NCBI GenBank assembly: GCA_002385885.1
Contig: DGEI01000039.1
Span: 1 to 63,317 of the forward strand
Direction: 5' to 3'
DNA length: 63,317 bases
From: Firmicutes bacterium UBA3930
Lineage (GTDB): Bacteria; Bacillota; Clostridia; Caldicoprobacterales; Caldicoprobacteraceae
Shown here: positions 34,443-43,270 of the stretch, in pieces
Layout: each line of letters opens with the position of its first letter
How positions within the stretch are numbered: the stretch's first letter is position 1
Position numbers and translations under genes: made by a program
Notes under the pieces: generated by a model
What the model was told of the DNA's origin: nothing
The model's input: the letters and a program-made list of their open reading frames with translations, nothing else
Databases searched by the model: none

Positions 34443-35315
34443 TTAGTAATAGACCAAAATAGGTTTATCGGATATAGAAAACTGAACAGGTGTTGTTGTT
34501 ATAATATCCCCGTCCCCATTTACCGGAAGATTGTCATTGCTGCTTATACCGATGCTTTTGCATCTGAAGGTTGTTACATACGGCAGATCAAGATGCTGCC
34601 CTTTTATAAATTTGGGAAAAAGATACAGAAACTGATAACGGGGAACGGGTTTGACTAAAATGATGTCGATGTAGCCATCATTAATTGATCCATTTGGGTT
34701 AACACACATTCCTCCGCCGTAGTGTGTTCCATTGGCTATGGCGAGGAGAAGTATGTAGGTTTCATATTTATTGCCGTCAATTTCCAAATAAACGTATTTA
34801 TCCTTATATGTAAATATTTTCAACAATGCCGATATATAATATGCTGCTTTGCCGGAAACCCATCGTTTCATTTTAATAATATCGCGGACTATTTCGGCAT
34901 CAAATCCAACACTGGCTACATTAAAGAAGTGTTTGCTGCCATAGGAGACGGTATCAATTGATTTAGTCCTGCCATTAATGATTATGGATAAGGCTTTATT
35001 TAAATCAATGGGTATGCTCAGTGCTTTAGCCATATCGTTCCCTGTCCCCAGCGGCAGTATTCCAAGCGGGATTGGGGACCCTGCCAGCCCATTTGCAACT
35101 TCCATAACCGTACCGTCGCCCCCAACGGCAACAATTCCATCAAAATTTAAAGATGCTGCGGCTTCATTGGCTAATTGTGTTGCATGCCCTTTATATTCAG
35201 TCTTTAAAATACTATACTCGATATTGGATTGTCGGCAGTATTCTTCAATAGAAGGAAGTGCACGGAGTGTTGAACCGTTTCCGGCAATCGGGTTTACTAT
35301 AAACAGTAATTTCAT
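34443..35315 (-). CDS. YegS/DgkB-type lipid kinase (diacylglycerol kinase catalytic domain)
   Basis: 290 aa from ATG 35315 (9 nt after AAAGG). It starts MKLLFIVNPIAGNG, then VAVGGDGTVMEVANGL (ATP site GGDGT near residue 66), and LPLGTGNDMAKAL, all hallmarks of the diacylglycerol/sphingosine kinase family. It probably phosphorylates diacylglycerol to phosphatidic acid in lipid recycling, but YegS-like kinases differ in substrate. Length is normal. It lies 35 bases upstream of the DUF4446 gene on the same strand. Confidence 0.87.
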   Translation of the reverse strand: MKLLFIVNPIAGNGSTLRALPSIEEYCRQSNIEYSILKTEYKGHATQLANEAAASLNFDGIVAVGGDGTVMEVANGLAGSPIPLGILPLGTGNDMAKALSIPIDLNKALSIIINGRTKSIDTVSYGSKHFFNVASVGFDAEIVRDIIKMKRWVSGKAAYYISALLKIFTYKDKYVYLEIDGNKYETYILLLAIANGTHYGGGMCVNPNGSINDGYIDIILVKPVPRYQFLYLFPKFIKGQHLDLPYVTTFRCKSIGISSNDNLPVNGDGDIITTTPVQFSISDKPILVYY

Positions 35316-35351
35316 ACTCATTATCCTTTGCATTCCTTTAATCTTAAAACT

Positions 35352-36680
35352 CTAAAACAGGTATCTGTTTCTTTTTCTTTTTCTTCTGCTGCGTATAATA
35401 TATATTATTATAATAAGTGCAAGAATTCCGATGAACAGGAACTCTACAGGAACATCATAGCCAAAAATTTGTACGTATTGAATTGTTTTACTGGTGTCAG
35501 TTTTCTTCTCTTCTTCAGGTTCGGTCTGTTCCGGCTCTGAAGGTGGTTCGGGAGGCTCTTCTACGGCAGGAGGAGGAGATAAGCGGTTAATTTCTTCTCC
35601 TACCCAGTTTGAGAATATAATATTATTTTTTAATGAAGGCTGAACTTGTTTTAAGTACTCCAGAACTTCTTCTTCATTACCCTTAAGGCCGAGCAGAAAA
35701 GCCTTATCATATATCATTTTATTCCGAACAGTATTGGAAAGCTGATCACTAAAAACAGGAGAATTCTCAATTCTGTCAAGTATATCCAATGCCATGCCGG
35801 GCTGGTATAAAGCCAGATGGCACAGAGCTTTTACGAATTCCAGCTCGGTCTTTAATTCAGCATCAGGATTATCCGTCAGATAGCTTGTTATTGCATCAAC
35901 AGCGGTATCATAATCTTTCCTTTGAAACAGGGTTACAATATTTTTTATTTCGTTATTATTCCCGGCTTCCCGGTTAAGGTAATTGGCAACGCATACTTCA
36001 ACCGGTGTAAAATGGATTGTTAGATCCTGGGGATCTTTAACATCGGTTAACTGCCACAACAAACGCCCTCCCCCTTCATATTTCATGGGCAGCAAGGAAG
36101 GGTTTGGCTCAAATACATATGGTGGATAAAAATCCAGGTCAGCGACAATCTGAAGATATTTTATAGGGATCTCCCAGAATTTAAGAAAGCTTAACGGGAA
36201 AAATATAGTTTGCTGGCCAAGTTCTTCGATTTTGTTGTCAATAGTATAGGCAGATTCTATTACTTTGGACTCGCCCGGGGCAAGTTTTATTGGGAAGGTT
36301 GACCATACGGGGGGAAGAAAAATATCGGGGAATTCCGGATTCTGGACAGAACGCCGGTTGGTTAGTCTTTGCGCATTTCCTTCAATAACTACTGAGATTT
36401 GCTTCACCGTCACCACGGAATCCATTTGAGAGGGAATACCAATTAAGAGATCAACCTCCGATAGCCCATCATTTCTTATTACCATTTGGGTATTAACCGA
36501 GGTAAAACCTGTCCGGACTCTTAAGTTGGCATGAAAAGATACCAGGGATATGTTTTCGGCACGGTAATAAGAAACTCTGCTGCGTGATAATTCAAGCGGA
36601 AGCTGTATGGCGTGTACAGGAGTTGCAGACACAAATAGCAGGGTTAAAAATAAAACAGTGACAATTAACTTTTTTTTCAA
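35352..36680 (-). CDS. Secreted membrane-anchored protein with helical-repeat region, family unknown
   Basis: 442 aa from TTG 36680, 5 nt after GGAGGGGG. The open frame reaches 36977, but the first 99 residues lie against the MFS gene in another frame and are not convincing. A signal peptide (LIVTVLFLTLLFVSATPVHA) is followed by a beta-rich domain (about 25-235), a helical region with TPR-like spacing (about 245-365), a P/E-rich linker (about 370-400) and one membrane helix near the end (VEFLFIGILALIIIIYI) with a strongly basic tail. So nearly all of it is outside, held by a C-terminal anchor. I do not recognise a function. Confidence 0.65.
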   Translation of the reverse strand: MKKKLIVTVLFLTLLFVSATPVHAIQLPLELSRSRVSYYRAENISLVSFHANLRVRTGFTSVNTQMVIRNDGLSEVDLLIGIPSQMDSVVTVKQISVVIEGNAQRLTNRRSVQNPEFPDIFLPPVWSTFPIKLAPGESKVIESAYTIDNKIEELGQQTIFFPLSFLKFWEIPIKYLQIVADLDFYPPYVFEPNPSLLPMKYEGGGRLLWQLTDVKDPQDLTIHFTPVEVCVANYLNREAGNNNEIKNIVTLFQRKDYDTAVDAITSYLTDNPDAELKTELEFVKALCHLALYQPGMALDILDRIENSPVFSDQLSNTVRNKMIYDKAFLLGLKGNEEEVLEYLKQVQPSLKNNIIFSNWVGEEINRLSPPPAVEEPPEPPSEPEQTEPEEEKKTDTSKTIQYVQIFGYDVPVEFLFIGILALIIIIYIIRSRRKRKRNRYLF

Positions 36681-36772
36681 CTTTTCCCCCTCCATTATAA
36701 ATAAGAAACACGGTAAAACGATAGTATTATTATCTAGTCTAGCATAATTGGTTCTAAAGGACAAGAATTGAT

Positions 36773-37927
36773 TTATTTTTCTTCCTTTATAAATTGATTC
36801 GCTATCAGGGCTCCTGCCAATCCAACTGCAGCTGATACCCAGAATCCCCAGAAAAGCTTTGCCGCATCGTTTATAAAACCGGTGATAACCGGCCCAATGA
36901 ACATGCCGACACCGTATATAGCCTGGAAAAATCCCATTGCGGTTGCATGCTTTGACCTGTCTATGGATTTTATGCACAAAGACATAAGAAGCGGGAATAC
37001 CAGACCCCGTCCTAATCCGCCTATGATTTGCGATAAATACAATATGTTAATATTGCTTATAAGCGGTATTGCTGCACAGGATGCAGATATTATAACAAAG
37101 CCGGCTGCAATAACCTTTTTCTCTCCAAAACGCTTTGAAAAAACCGAGCCGCTGACTGCCGAGGAAAATATAGCCGGCAAAGACGAAAACGCAGTCAGAA
37201 GTCCAAGCTGCGCATCATTTGCCCCTATCTTCTTTGCTATAACCGGTGTAAAACCATATACTGTTGAAAAAGCTATAAACTGAAGAAGGATAGCCAGTCC
37301 CGAAACAACGAGCAGGCCCCTGTTTCCGGCAACTGTAAGCAGTTCAGGGACATCGAGCGGCTTTCGGTTTGCTTTCTTTTTTTCAACAATTCCAAAACTC
37401 AAAGCAAGCCCTAAAGCACTGCTTACCGATGCAATTATAAATGTGGTGTTCTGTCCGAGGCGTTGGGCTGCATATCCGCCAATCAGCACGGCTGACATCT
37501 GACCGAGGGAATTACAGGCGTTAACAATGCCCAGGGCTTTTGACGCGTCTCCTTGCTCAAAATAGCTGGAGAACAGTATTGTATAGGCGACCCATGATGA
37601 GGCGGCCACACCTGACAGGGAACGGAAAAGCAATATCATAAGCGGATTTTTAAAAAAATACATACCCAGGCTGCTCAAAAGAGAAATTCCTATTCCTAGA
37701 ACTATAAACGGTTTTCGTTTTCCTAATTTATCGGATAATACACCAAGAGGGATTCTGAGAACCATCTGAGTAAATCCGTAAGATCCTATGATCGTACCCA
37801 CCATCTTATAGGACGCTCCCAAAGATTCTGCGTAGGGAGATAATATGGGTACGTAGGCATACAATGAAAACCAGTATAAGCCCGTTACCAAACAAAACAA
37901 TGATATACGGTATGATTTATTGTTCAT
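36773..37927 (-). CDS. Major facilitator superfamily transporter
   Basis: 384 aa from ATG 37927 (11 nt after AAAGGAAAG); the frame extends upstream without support. Twelve membrane segments are expected. The MFS loop motif between helices 2 and 3 reads RIPLGVLSDKLGKRKPFIV, close to G-x-x-x-D-R-x-G-R-R. The short 384-residue form and C-terminal RSKHATAMGFFQAIYGVGMF fit the drug/sugar efflux-like YfcJ/MdtG groups. Substrate cannot be told. Single gene, divergent from the MoxR operon. Confidence 0.85.
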   Translation of the reverse strand: MNNKSYRISLFCLVTGLYWFSLYAYVPILSPYAESLGASYKMVGTIIGSYGFTQMVLRIPLGVLSDKLGKRKPFIVLGIGISLLSSLGMYFFKNPLMILLFRSLSGVAASSWVAYTILFSSYFEQGDASKALGIVNACNSLGQMSAVLIGGYAAQRLGQNTTFIIASVSSALGLALSFGIVEKKKANRKPLDVPELLTVAGNRGLLVVSGLAILLQFIAFSTVYGFTPVIAKKIGANDAQLGLLTAFSSLPAIFSSAVSGSVFSKRFGEKKVIAAGFVIISASCAAIPLISNINILYLSQIIGGLGRGLVFPLLMSLCIKSIDRSKHATAMGFFQAIYGVGMFIGPVITGFINDAAKLFWGFWVSAAVGLAGALIANQFIKEEK

Positions 37928-38164
37928 ATTAATTGCTGCTTTCCTTTCTATAACAATAATAATACATTTTAGCACAAAAAAACTAAAATGTATGCTCTTT
38001 GCAAAATCATTTCTATAGTTTCTTCGAAAAAAGATGTGATCCATGAGCTGTTGAGGAGTGGAAGTTGTTTCTGTTTTTTCATTATTAAAGGAAATAAGGA
38101 TTAAAGGAAATCAGGGCTTTATGACGAATATATATAGAATATACAATAAGGGAGATGATAGTGA

Positions 38165-39133
38165 ATGCAATTCAGCCACATCCATGATTTGGTAAAAAAG
38201 ATAAAGGCCAATATACAACGTGTCATTGTGGGTAAGGAAGATATAATAGATTTACTATTGGTATCGCTGATTTCATCGGGACACGTGTTACTGGAGGATG
38301 TCCCTGGAATGGGAAAGACGCTGCTGGCAAAATGCCTGGCCAAATCCTTAAATTGCGATTTTAAGAGGATTCAGTTTACACCGGATCTGCTTCCCAGTGA
38401 TATAAGTGGAATCAACTTTTTCAACCAGAAGCACGGGGAGTTCCAATTCCGCCCTGGTCCGATATTTACAAATATATTGCTGGCAGACGAGATAAACCGG
38501 GCCACCCCAAGGACCCAGTCCAGCCTTCTTGAGTGTATGGAAGAGCGGCAGGTTACAATTGACGGTGAAACAATGGGATTGCAGCGGCCTTTTATGGTTA
38601 TAGCAACTCAGAACCCAATAGAGATACAGGGAACTTTTCCGCTCCCCGAAGCACAGCTGGACCGGTTTTTGATGAAGATATACATGGGTTACCCTACAAC
38701 TGAAGAGGGGATAGAGATATTGATGCGGTTTAAGGAACAAAATCCTTTTGAAGACATTCCATGTGTGGCAACCGGAGAAGAAATTACAGCTGCCCAACAG
38801 GACTATGTAAAGGTATATGTCAGCAATGATCTTATTAAATATATGGTTAACATCGTTGAAATGACAAGAAAGCATAATGATGTACACCTGGGGGTGAGCC
38901 CCAGGGGCAGCCAGGCTTTATTAAAAGCCTCACAGGTTTATGCCATTGTTCAGGGACGGGATTATGTTATCCCTGATGATGTAAAAGCCATGGCAAAACC
39001 CGTGCTCAGACACAGGATGATCCTAAGAAGCGCTGTAGCCATTAAGGGGAGCCAGGCTGATGATATAATAGATCAGATTTTAAAAGAAGTGCCTGTACCA
39101 TCTGAAGAGCGGCTCTGGGAAAGGGAAGGTTGA
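38165..39133 (+). CDS. MoxR family AAA+ ATPase
   Basis: 322 aa. Walker A is EDVPGMGKTLLAKCLAKSL near residues 44-62, Walker B is ILLADEINRATPRTQSSLLE, and sensor and arginine finger segments (FPLPEAQLDRFL) follow. MoxR ATPases act as chaperones that mature or insert cofactors and often sit before a DUF58 gene, as here. ATG at 38165 follows GGGAG by about 10 nt. The next gene starts 3 bases after its stop codon. Confidence 0.92.
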   Translation: MQFSHIHDLVKKIKANIQRVIVGKEDIIDLLLVSLISSGHVLLEDVPGMGKTLLAKCLAKSLNCDFKRIQFTPDLLPSDISGINFFNQKHGEFQFRPGPIFTNILLADEINRATPRTQSSLLECMEERQVTIDGETMGLQRPFMVIATQNPIEIQGTFPLPEAQLDRFLMKIYMGYPTTEEGIEILMRFKEQNPFEDIPCVATGEEITAAQQDYVKVYVSNDLIKYMVNIVEMTRKHNDVHLGVSPRGSQALLKASQVYAIVQGRDYVIPDDVKAMAKPVLRHRMILRSAVAIKGSQADDIIDQILKEVPVPSEERLWEREG

Positions 39134-39136
39134 ACC

Positions 39137-40255
39137 ATGTCCATACAATGGTTTATATTTGTAGCTGCCTTTATCATCATTCTGCAGGGTTTTATTTTCA
39201 AAAAATACGGTCTTAAAAAAATTCGCTATACCCGTTATTTCAACGTTCCTGCCGTATTTGAAGGGCAAGAGGTAGAGATGGTAGAGGTTATATCTAACGA
39301 AAAGCTTCTTCCTGTACCATGGTTGAGAGTGGAATCAAAAATAAGCGCATTTTTACAGTTCCAGAAACAGTTTAATCTGGATATTCAACACCAGCAGTTT
39401 CACAAAAGCCTGTTCAGCTTAACATCCTATATGCGTATAACCAGGCGGCATAGGATAAAATGCTTGAAAAGAGGCTGCTATTATCTTAATTCCGTAGCCA
39501 TGACATGCGGCGATTTGTTTGGTTTTCAGGATGCGTCCAGGGTGTTTAGCCTGGATGCTCAGCTGTTGGTGTATCCTAAACTGATGCGTGTGGAAGATAT
39601 ACCGCTGCCCTATCACAGCTGGCAGGGAGATGTTACTGTAAGGCGCTGGATTGTTGATGATCCCTTCATGGTTTCGGGAGTAAGGGAGTACACTTATAGT
39701 GATCCTTTAAACCGTATAAACTGGAAAGCTACCGCCAGGACTGGTAAGCTTAAAGTTCATAATCTTGATTTTACTGCCAACCCCAGGCTGATGATCTACT
39801 TAAATGTTGATATTTCTGAGAACATGTGGGATGCTGTTACCGAACCCGAGAGAATAGAAAAGGGGATCTCTTACACTGCTTCAATAGCCCAATATGCTAT
39901 TTCCCGGGGAATAGAAGTGGGATTCGGAAGCAATGGTTATCTTATTGATCAGAAAGATGAACCGGTTCGCATACAGCCCAGATGCAGTTCGGAGCATCTT
40001 GTTTCCATCTTTGAAACTCTTTCAAAGCTGATTATTGCCAGGAGTGTGACCTTTTTTACTTTTCTGGAACAGGATCTGGCTAAAGGGGTTACGGGAATGG
40101 ATTTCCTTATTATTACATCCTATGTAAGCGAAAGGATGAGGGGCCAGATTAAAAGGCTTGAGGAATATGGAAATGCGGTAGAATTTCTCTGGCTGCACCG
40201 GCAGCAGGATATAGGAGGAAGCAGGGATGAAGAGCCTGAATTTAATGTTTCTTAG
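39137..40255 (+). CDS. DUF58 domain protein (MoxR partner, vWA-like)
   Basis: 372 aa. A membrane segment near the N-terminus (residues 5-22) leads to a beta-rich domain and the conserved DUF58 core RRWIVDDPFMVSGVREYTYS with DPLNRINWKATART and KLKVHNLD. The following domain has a von Willebrand A-like fold but the metal site is only partial (YLNVDIS). Such proteins are partners of MoxR ATPases in envelope biogenesis or stress pathways. It starts 3 bases after the ATPase stop and overlaps the next gene by 29 bases. Confidence 0.88.
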   Translation: MSIQWFIFVAAFIIILQGFIFKKYGLKKIRYTRYFNVPAVFEGQEVEMVEVISNEKLLPVPWLRVESKISAFLQFQKQFNLDIQHQQFHKSLFSLTSYMRITRRHRIKCLKRGCYYLNSVAMTCGDLFGFQDASRVFSLDAQLLVYPKLMRVEDIPLPYHSWQGDVTVRRWIVDDPFMVSGVREYTYSDPLNRINWKATARTGKLKVHNLDFTANPRLMIYLNVDISENMWDAVTEPERIEKGISYTASIAQYAISRGIEVGFGSNGYLIDQKDEPVRIQPRCSSEHLVSIFETLSKLIIARSVTFFTFLEQDLAKGVTGMDFLIITSYVSERMRGQIKRLEEYGNAVEFLWLHRQQDIGGSRDEEPEFNVS

Positions 40256-41564
40256 GAAGAGTATGCAGGGAGCAATAGAACTTATAACTTTTTTTCCCAT
40301 TTTATTAATAATAGCCGTTTACCTGCTGCCGGGGTTCAATACATGGCATTGGGCGTTATTTTTTATGATATATTATCTTTCCGGTATTCTTGTGCGAACT
40401 GCCTTGCGCAAAAGATCCAAACTTCTGGCAGGGCTGATTGGGACAGCAATATCCGGATTTCTGGCGTATATAATCTTTGGCTGGAATCCGGCCCTTTGGC
40501 TTTCATGGCCAATCGGAACAATACTTGTTTTACGCGGGGTAAATTTTGTTGAACGCAGATGGCCGGAGATGTTTCCGGTGGTCATCCTGTGGGCGGGGAT
40601 GCTGTTATATTTCGGTTCATTTATATTTTTCAAGCACATGGAAGTATTAAAACCTTACGCTTCCCAGGTAACCTGGGCCGGTCTTATCCATGTAATTGCA
40701 AGTTTGTTTATATTTAATTCAAAACAGCTCAAAGACGCAACATTGACGAAAGAGGGGGAAGAGCCCGTACTGGCTTCCGGCGTTGTAAGGCATAATCGTA
40801 TTCTGATTGTAATAGTGTTTTGCGTAATGTTAATTATCGCGAATTTTAACCGGCTGAGAGATGGTGTAATATGGCTGTTTAAAATGATAGCAAATGCTGT
40901 TGTAAGTATCATCGTATTTATTGGGAGCCTGGTGTCGTCATCACAGCAGCAGGGAGATGGGCATATTCAGCCAGGTATTTCCGAGATGTTTCCTGGAGCT
41001 GAATCAGGAAAACCAGGCATATTTGATTACATTTTTGAGATACTGGCGTATGTTTTGGGGATAACAGCAACCGCTGCAGCGGCTATAGCTTTATTGATTT
41101 TTATATACAAGGGTATAAAAAAGTTAATTTCCGTAATTAAAGATATAATTTCAAGGTATTTGACGGACAGGGAATGGATGGCCCATGATGGCGGGTATGT
41201 AGATGTAAAAGAAAAGCTTATGGATTTTAAAGATTTAGGCAGGGGATATGCTGACAAATTAAAAGAATGGCTGTCTTCGCTGCTTAAAAGAGAACCCCGG
41301 TGGGAGGAATTAACGGATGTACGGGAAAAAATTCGCTATCTGTACCGACATTTTTTGTTCCGGTGCATAGAACTTGGATACCGGCCCAAAAAACACATGA
41401 CGCCTAACGAAATAGGGCGTGATATAGAAGCATGGAACAAAGACAGAGGCAGACAGGCTGAGGAAATAATTTATCTATATAATTTAGCCCGGTATGGCAA
41501 TAAGGATGATGAACTGGTTGGACCTCAACAACTGGATGAACTTGCCAGAGACATCCGTGCGTAA
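40227..41564 (+). CDS. Membrane protein with C-terminal DUF4129 domain
   Basis: 445 aa, ATG at 40227 with GGAGG 8 nt upstream inside the DUF58 gene. About six membrane helices fall in the first 300 residues, with two loops. The C-terminal 100 residues (IRYLYRHFLFRCIELGYRPK, then MTPNEIGRDI and LYNLARYGNKDDELV) are a DUF4129 domain, which is usually attached to or near transglutaminase-like TgpA proteins. No transglutaminase core is found here or next door. With MoxR and DUF58 this makes a three-gene operon, probably for envelope protein maturation. Confidence 0.8.
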   Translation: MKSLNLMFLRKSMQGAIELITFFPILLIIAVYLLPGFNTWHWALFFMIYYLSGILVRTALRKRSKLLAGLIGTAISGFLAYIIFGWNPALWLSWPIGTILVLRGVNFVERRWPEMFPVVILWAGMLLYFGSFIFFKHMEVLKPYASQVTWAGLIHVIASLFIFNSKQLKDATLTKEGEEPVLASGVVRHNRILIVIVFCVMLIIANFNRLRDGVIWLFKMIANAVVSIIVFIGSLVSSSQQQGDGHIQPGISEMFPGAESGKPGIFDYIFEILAYVLGITATAAAAIALLIFIYKGIKKLISVIKDIISRYLTDREWMAHDGGYVDVKEKLMDFKDLGRGYADKLKEWLSSLLKREPRWEELTDVREKIRYLYRHFLFRCIELGYRPKKHMTPNEIGRDIEAWNKDRGRQAEEIIYLYNLARYGNKDDELVGPQQLDELARDIRA

Positions 41565-41589
41565 ATATTCTCTTCACCGGTTCAGGAAA

Positions 41590-42510
41590 TTATTTTGAAC
41601 ATGATTTATCGCAGTTTTGACAATTAGTATCCTGTTCTTCAGGGTGGCATGGATTTACATGCACCATGACATCCTTTATATCCGAAAACTCTGATTTCAG
41701 CGTATCTTTAACTTCATTGGCAATATCATGCCCTGCTGAAACGCTTATTGTGCGATCAACAACGATATCCACATCAACATACAACATATTGCCGTGCATT
41801 CGGGTTTTTAGAGAGTCTATGCCTTTGACATTTTTGACCGATGATACTGCATGATATATACTATCAATCTTATGCTGCGGCGCTGACGAATCCATAAGTT
41901 CCGATATGGATTTTACATATAACCTGTATGCCATCCTAAGAATTAACAAAGCAGCAACAATGGCGGCGATAGGATCGGCTATCGGATAGCCCAGCCTGGC
42001 TGCGGCAATTCCTATAAGGGTTCCAACCGATGTAATGGCGTCGGAACGGAAATGCCATGCATTGGCTTTAAGAGCAGAGCTTTTTATTTTATTTGCTGAA
42101 GCTAATGTGTACCAATAAAGGATTTCCTTGATGCACACAGTCAGGATAGCGGCATAAAGAGCAAGAATTCCCGGTTTTCCCATGTTGTTTTGAACTATAT
42201 GCTGAATTGCTTTCCAACCAACTGTCAGCCCGGAAAAGAGAAGAAACCCGGCAATAAATTTAGCGGCGATGGATTCAGCTTTTTCATGGCCATAAGGATG
42301 TTCGGGGTCTTCGGGTTTTCTGGCAATTTTTATACTGTATGCCGTTATTGATGTTGTCAGTATATCTGAAGCCGATTCAATCCCATCGGCAATCATTGCG
42401 GTGCTGTGAGCCAAAAAGCCGGCCAATAATTTTATAACAGTGAGCAACACATTTACTGTAATTCCTATTATGGTTACCCGTTTTCCCGTATCATATTGCC
42501 GATTTGTCAC
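41590..42510 (-). CDS. Cation diffusion facilitator transporter with cysteine-rich tail
   Basis: 306 aa from GTG 42510 (7 nt after GAGGTG); the frame reaches 42531. Six membrane helices. Helix II carries the metal site DGIESASDILTT and the loop has HPYGHEKAES. The cytoplasmic C-terminal domain (VKNVKGIDSLKTRMHGNMLY) is the CDF dimer domain. It exports Zn, Fe, Mn or related divalent metals in exchange for protons. The extreme C-terminus has HPCHPEEQ and then CQNCDKSC, a likely extra metal-binding tail not found in most CDF proteins. No metalloregulator gene adjoins it. Confidence 0.9.
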   Translation of the reverse strand: MTNRQYDTGKRVTIIGITVNVLLTVIKLLAGFLAHSTAMIADGIESASDILTTSITAYSIKIARKPEDPEHPYGHEKAESIAAKFIAGFLLFSGLTVGWKAIQHIVQNNMGKPGILALYAAILTVCIKEILYWYTLASANKIKSSALKANAWHFRSDAITSVGTLIGIAAARLGYPIADPIAAIVAALLILRMAYRLYVKSISELMDSSAPQHKIDSIYHAVSSVKNVKGIDSLKTRMHGNMLYVDVDIVVDRTISVSAGHDIANEVKDTLKSEFSDIKDVMVHVNPCHPEEQDTNCQNCDKSCSK

Positions 42511-42687
42511 TTTAAAGCACCTCATTATCAATTAATAATAAAATTATTATTATATTATATTTAAATACTGCAAAAAGCAATACAAAAATGGCTATAAATT
42601 AATAAAATATTCAAATTTGCCGCAAAATGGAGAATGGACTTCATTTTCATTTGAGAATGATTATTGTATTCATAGGATGGCTGGTTA

Positions 42688-42744
42688 GTAAAGAATATTA
42701 TTCCGCTCTCTGGAGTTCAAGCCGAGTTCCATAATATTCTTTAC
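42688..42744. repeat. Palindromic repeat, copy 1
   Basis: Perfect 14-base inverted repeat: GTAAAGAATATTAT (42688-42701) and ATAATATTCTTTAC (42731-42744), enclosing 29 bases with TCTGGAGTTCAAGCCGAG. The left arm and the interior match copies 2 and 3, so it belongs to a repeat family. No coding frame. Confidence 0.8.
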
Positions 42745-42795
42745 ATAAATGTATTCTCAGCACCCAAAAGATAGCATTTGTCTCTATATTGAAGT

Positions 42796-42964
42796 TTTGC
42801 AGAATACTATTTCAATCACTGGTGTTCAAGGCTAAGAACCTGTAGCACTTGCTCCGGGCCTCCACCAAAACTCGCTATCGCTCAGACATTGGTTCCGGCT
42901 GTCCTCCGCTTCGTTAACAGGTTCTAAGCCTTTTCACAAGGTGATTTCCATAGTATTCTGCAAA
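42796..42964. repeat. Palindromic repeat, copy 2 (long form with internal module)
   Basis: 169 bases with nested inverted repeats: 15 bases perfect (42796-42810 with 42950-42964), AATCAC with GTGATT (42814-42819 with 42941-42946) and 16 bases with one mismatch (42828-42843 with 42917-42932). The interior of about 73 bases is GC-richer, with GGGCCTCCACCAAAACTCGC and CCTCCGCTTCGTTAACAGG. Outer parts align with copies 1 and 3; the inner module is extra. Looks like a non-autonomous (MITE-like) element or a structured RNA. Confidence 0.8.
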
Positions 42965-42991
42965 TAAAAAGCCAAATGAATAAAGCGTATA

Positions 42992-43025
42992 TGAAGAATA
43001 TTATTCCGCTGGCTGTAGCTCAAGG
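42992..43025. repeat. Palindromic repeat, copy 3 (left half only)
   Basis: TGAAGAATATTATTCCGCTGG followed by CTGTAGCTCAAGG repeats the left arm and first interior bases of copy 1. The right arm is missing or degraded, so it is a relic. Confidence 0.65.
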
Positions 43026-43099
43026 AAAAACATTCATCATATTTATTTTATAAATATCTGTTTTTCATGATTGTGATGTGCAAGTGGTATTTTATTGCC

Positions 43100-43128
43100 T
43101 TTATTAAAATACGTAGTTTTGATATAAT
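43100..43128 (+). promoter_or_regulatory. Extended -10 promoter of the glutamine amidotransferase gene
   Basis: TTTATT (43100-43105), 17-nt spacer ending TGA, then TATAAT (43123-43128). The TGn before the -10 marks an extended -10 promoter. Confidence 0.5.
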
Positions 43129-43270
43129 ACTAATAAAGTATTCCAGGAGTTCATTTGATTATCGGTACAGCTGCATATTTTAAATATTGCAGGCTATAAC
43201 TGCTAATAACATATAAGATAAGCTTATATTATTGCTCATAAAAATGTTTTTTGAAAAGGCAGGGAATGCG

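Larger units (their letters stand above)
42511..43270. other. Repeat-rich intergenic region of 760 bases
   Basis: It holds the three repeats at 42688-43025, the promoter at 43100-43128 and AT-rich flanks. No open frame looks real here. Confidence 0.6.

Noticed and set aside
36681..36977. N-terminal extension of the 442-aa membrane protein to 541 aa
   Set aside because: The extra residues overlap the MFS gene, and the signal peptide with a proper ribosome site starts at 36680.
42688..43025. CRISPR array
   Set aside because: Copies differ in length, are palindromic with long inner modules and have no regular spacers; no cas genes nearby.
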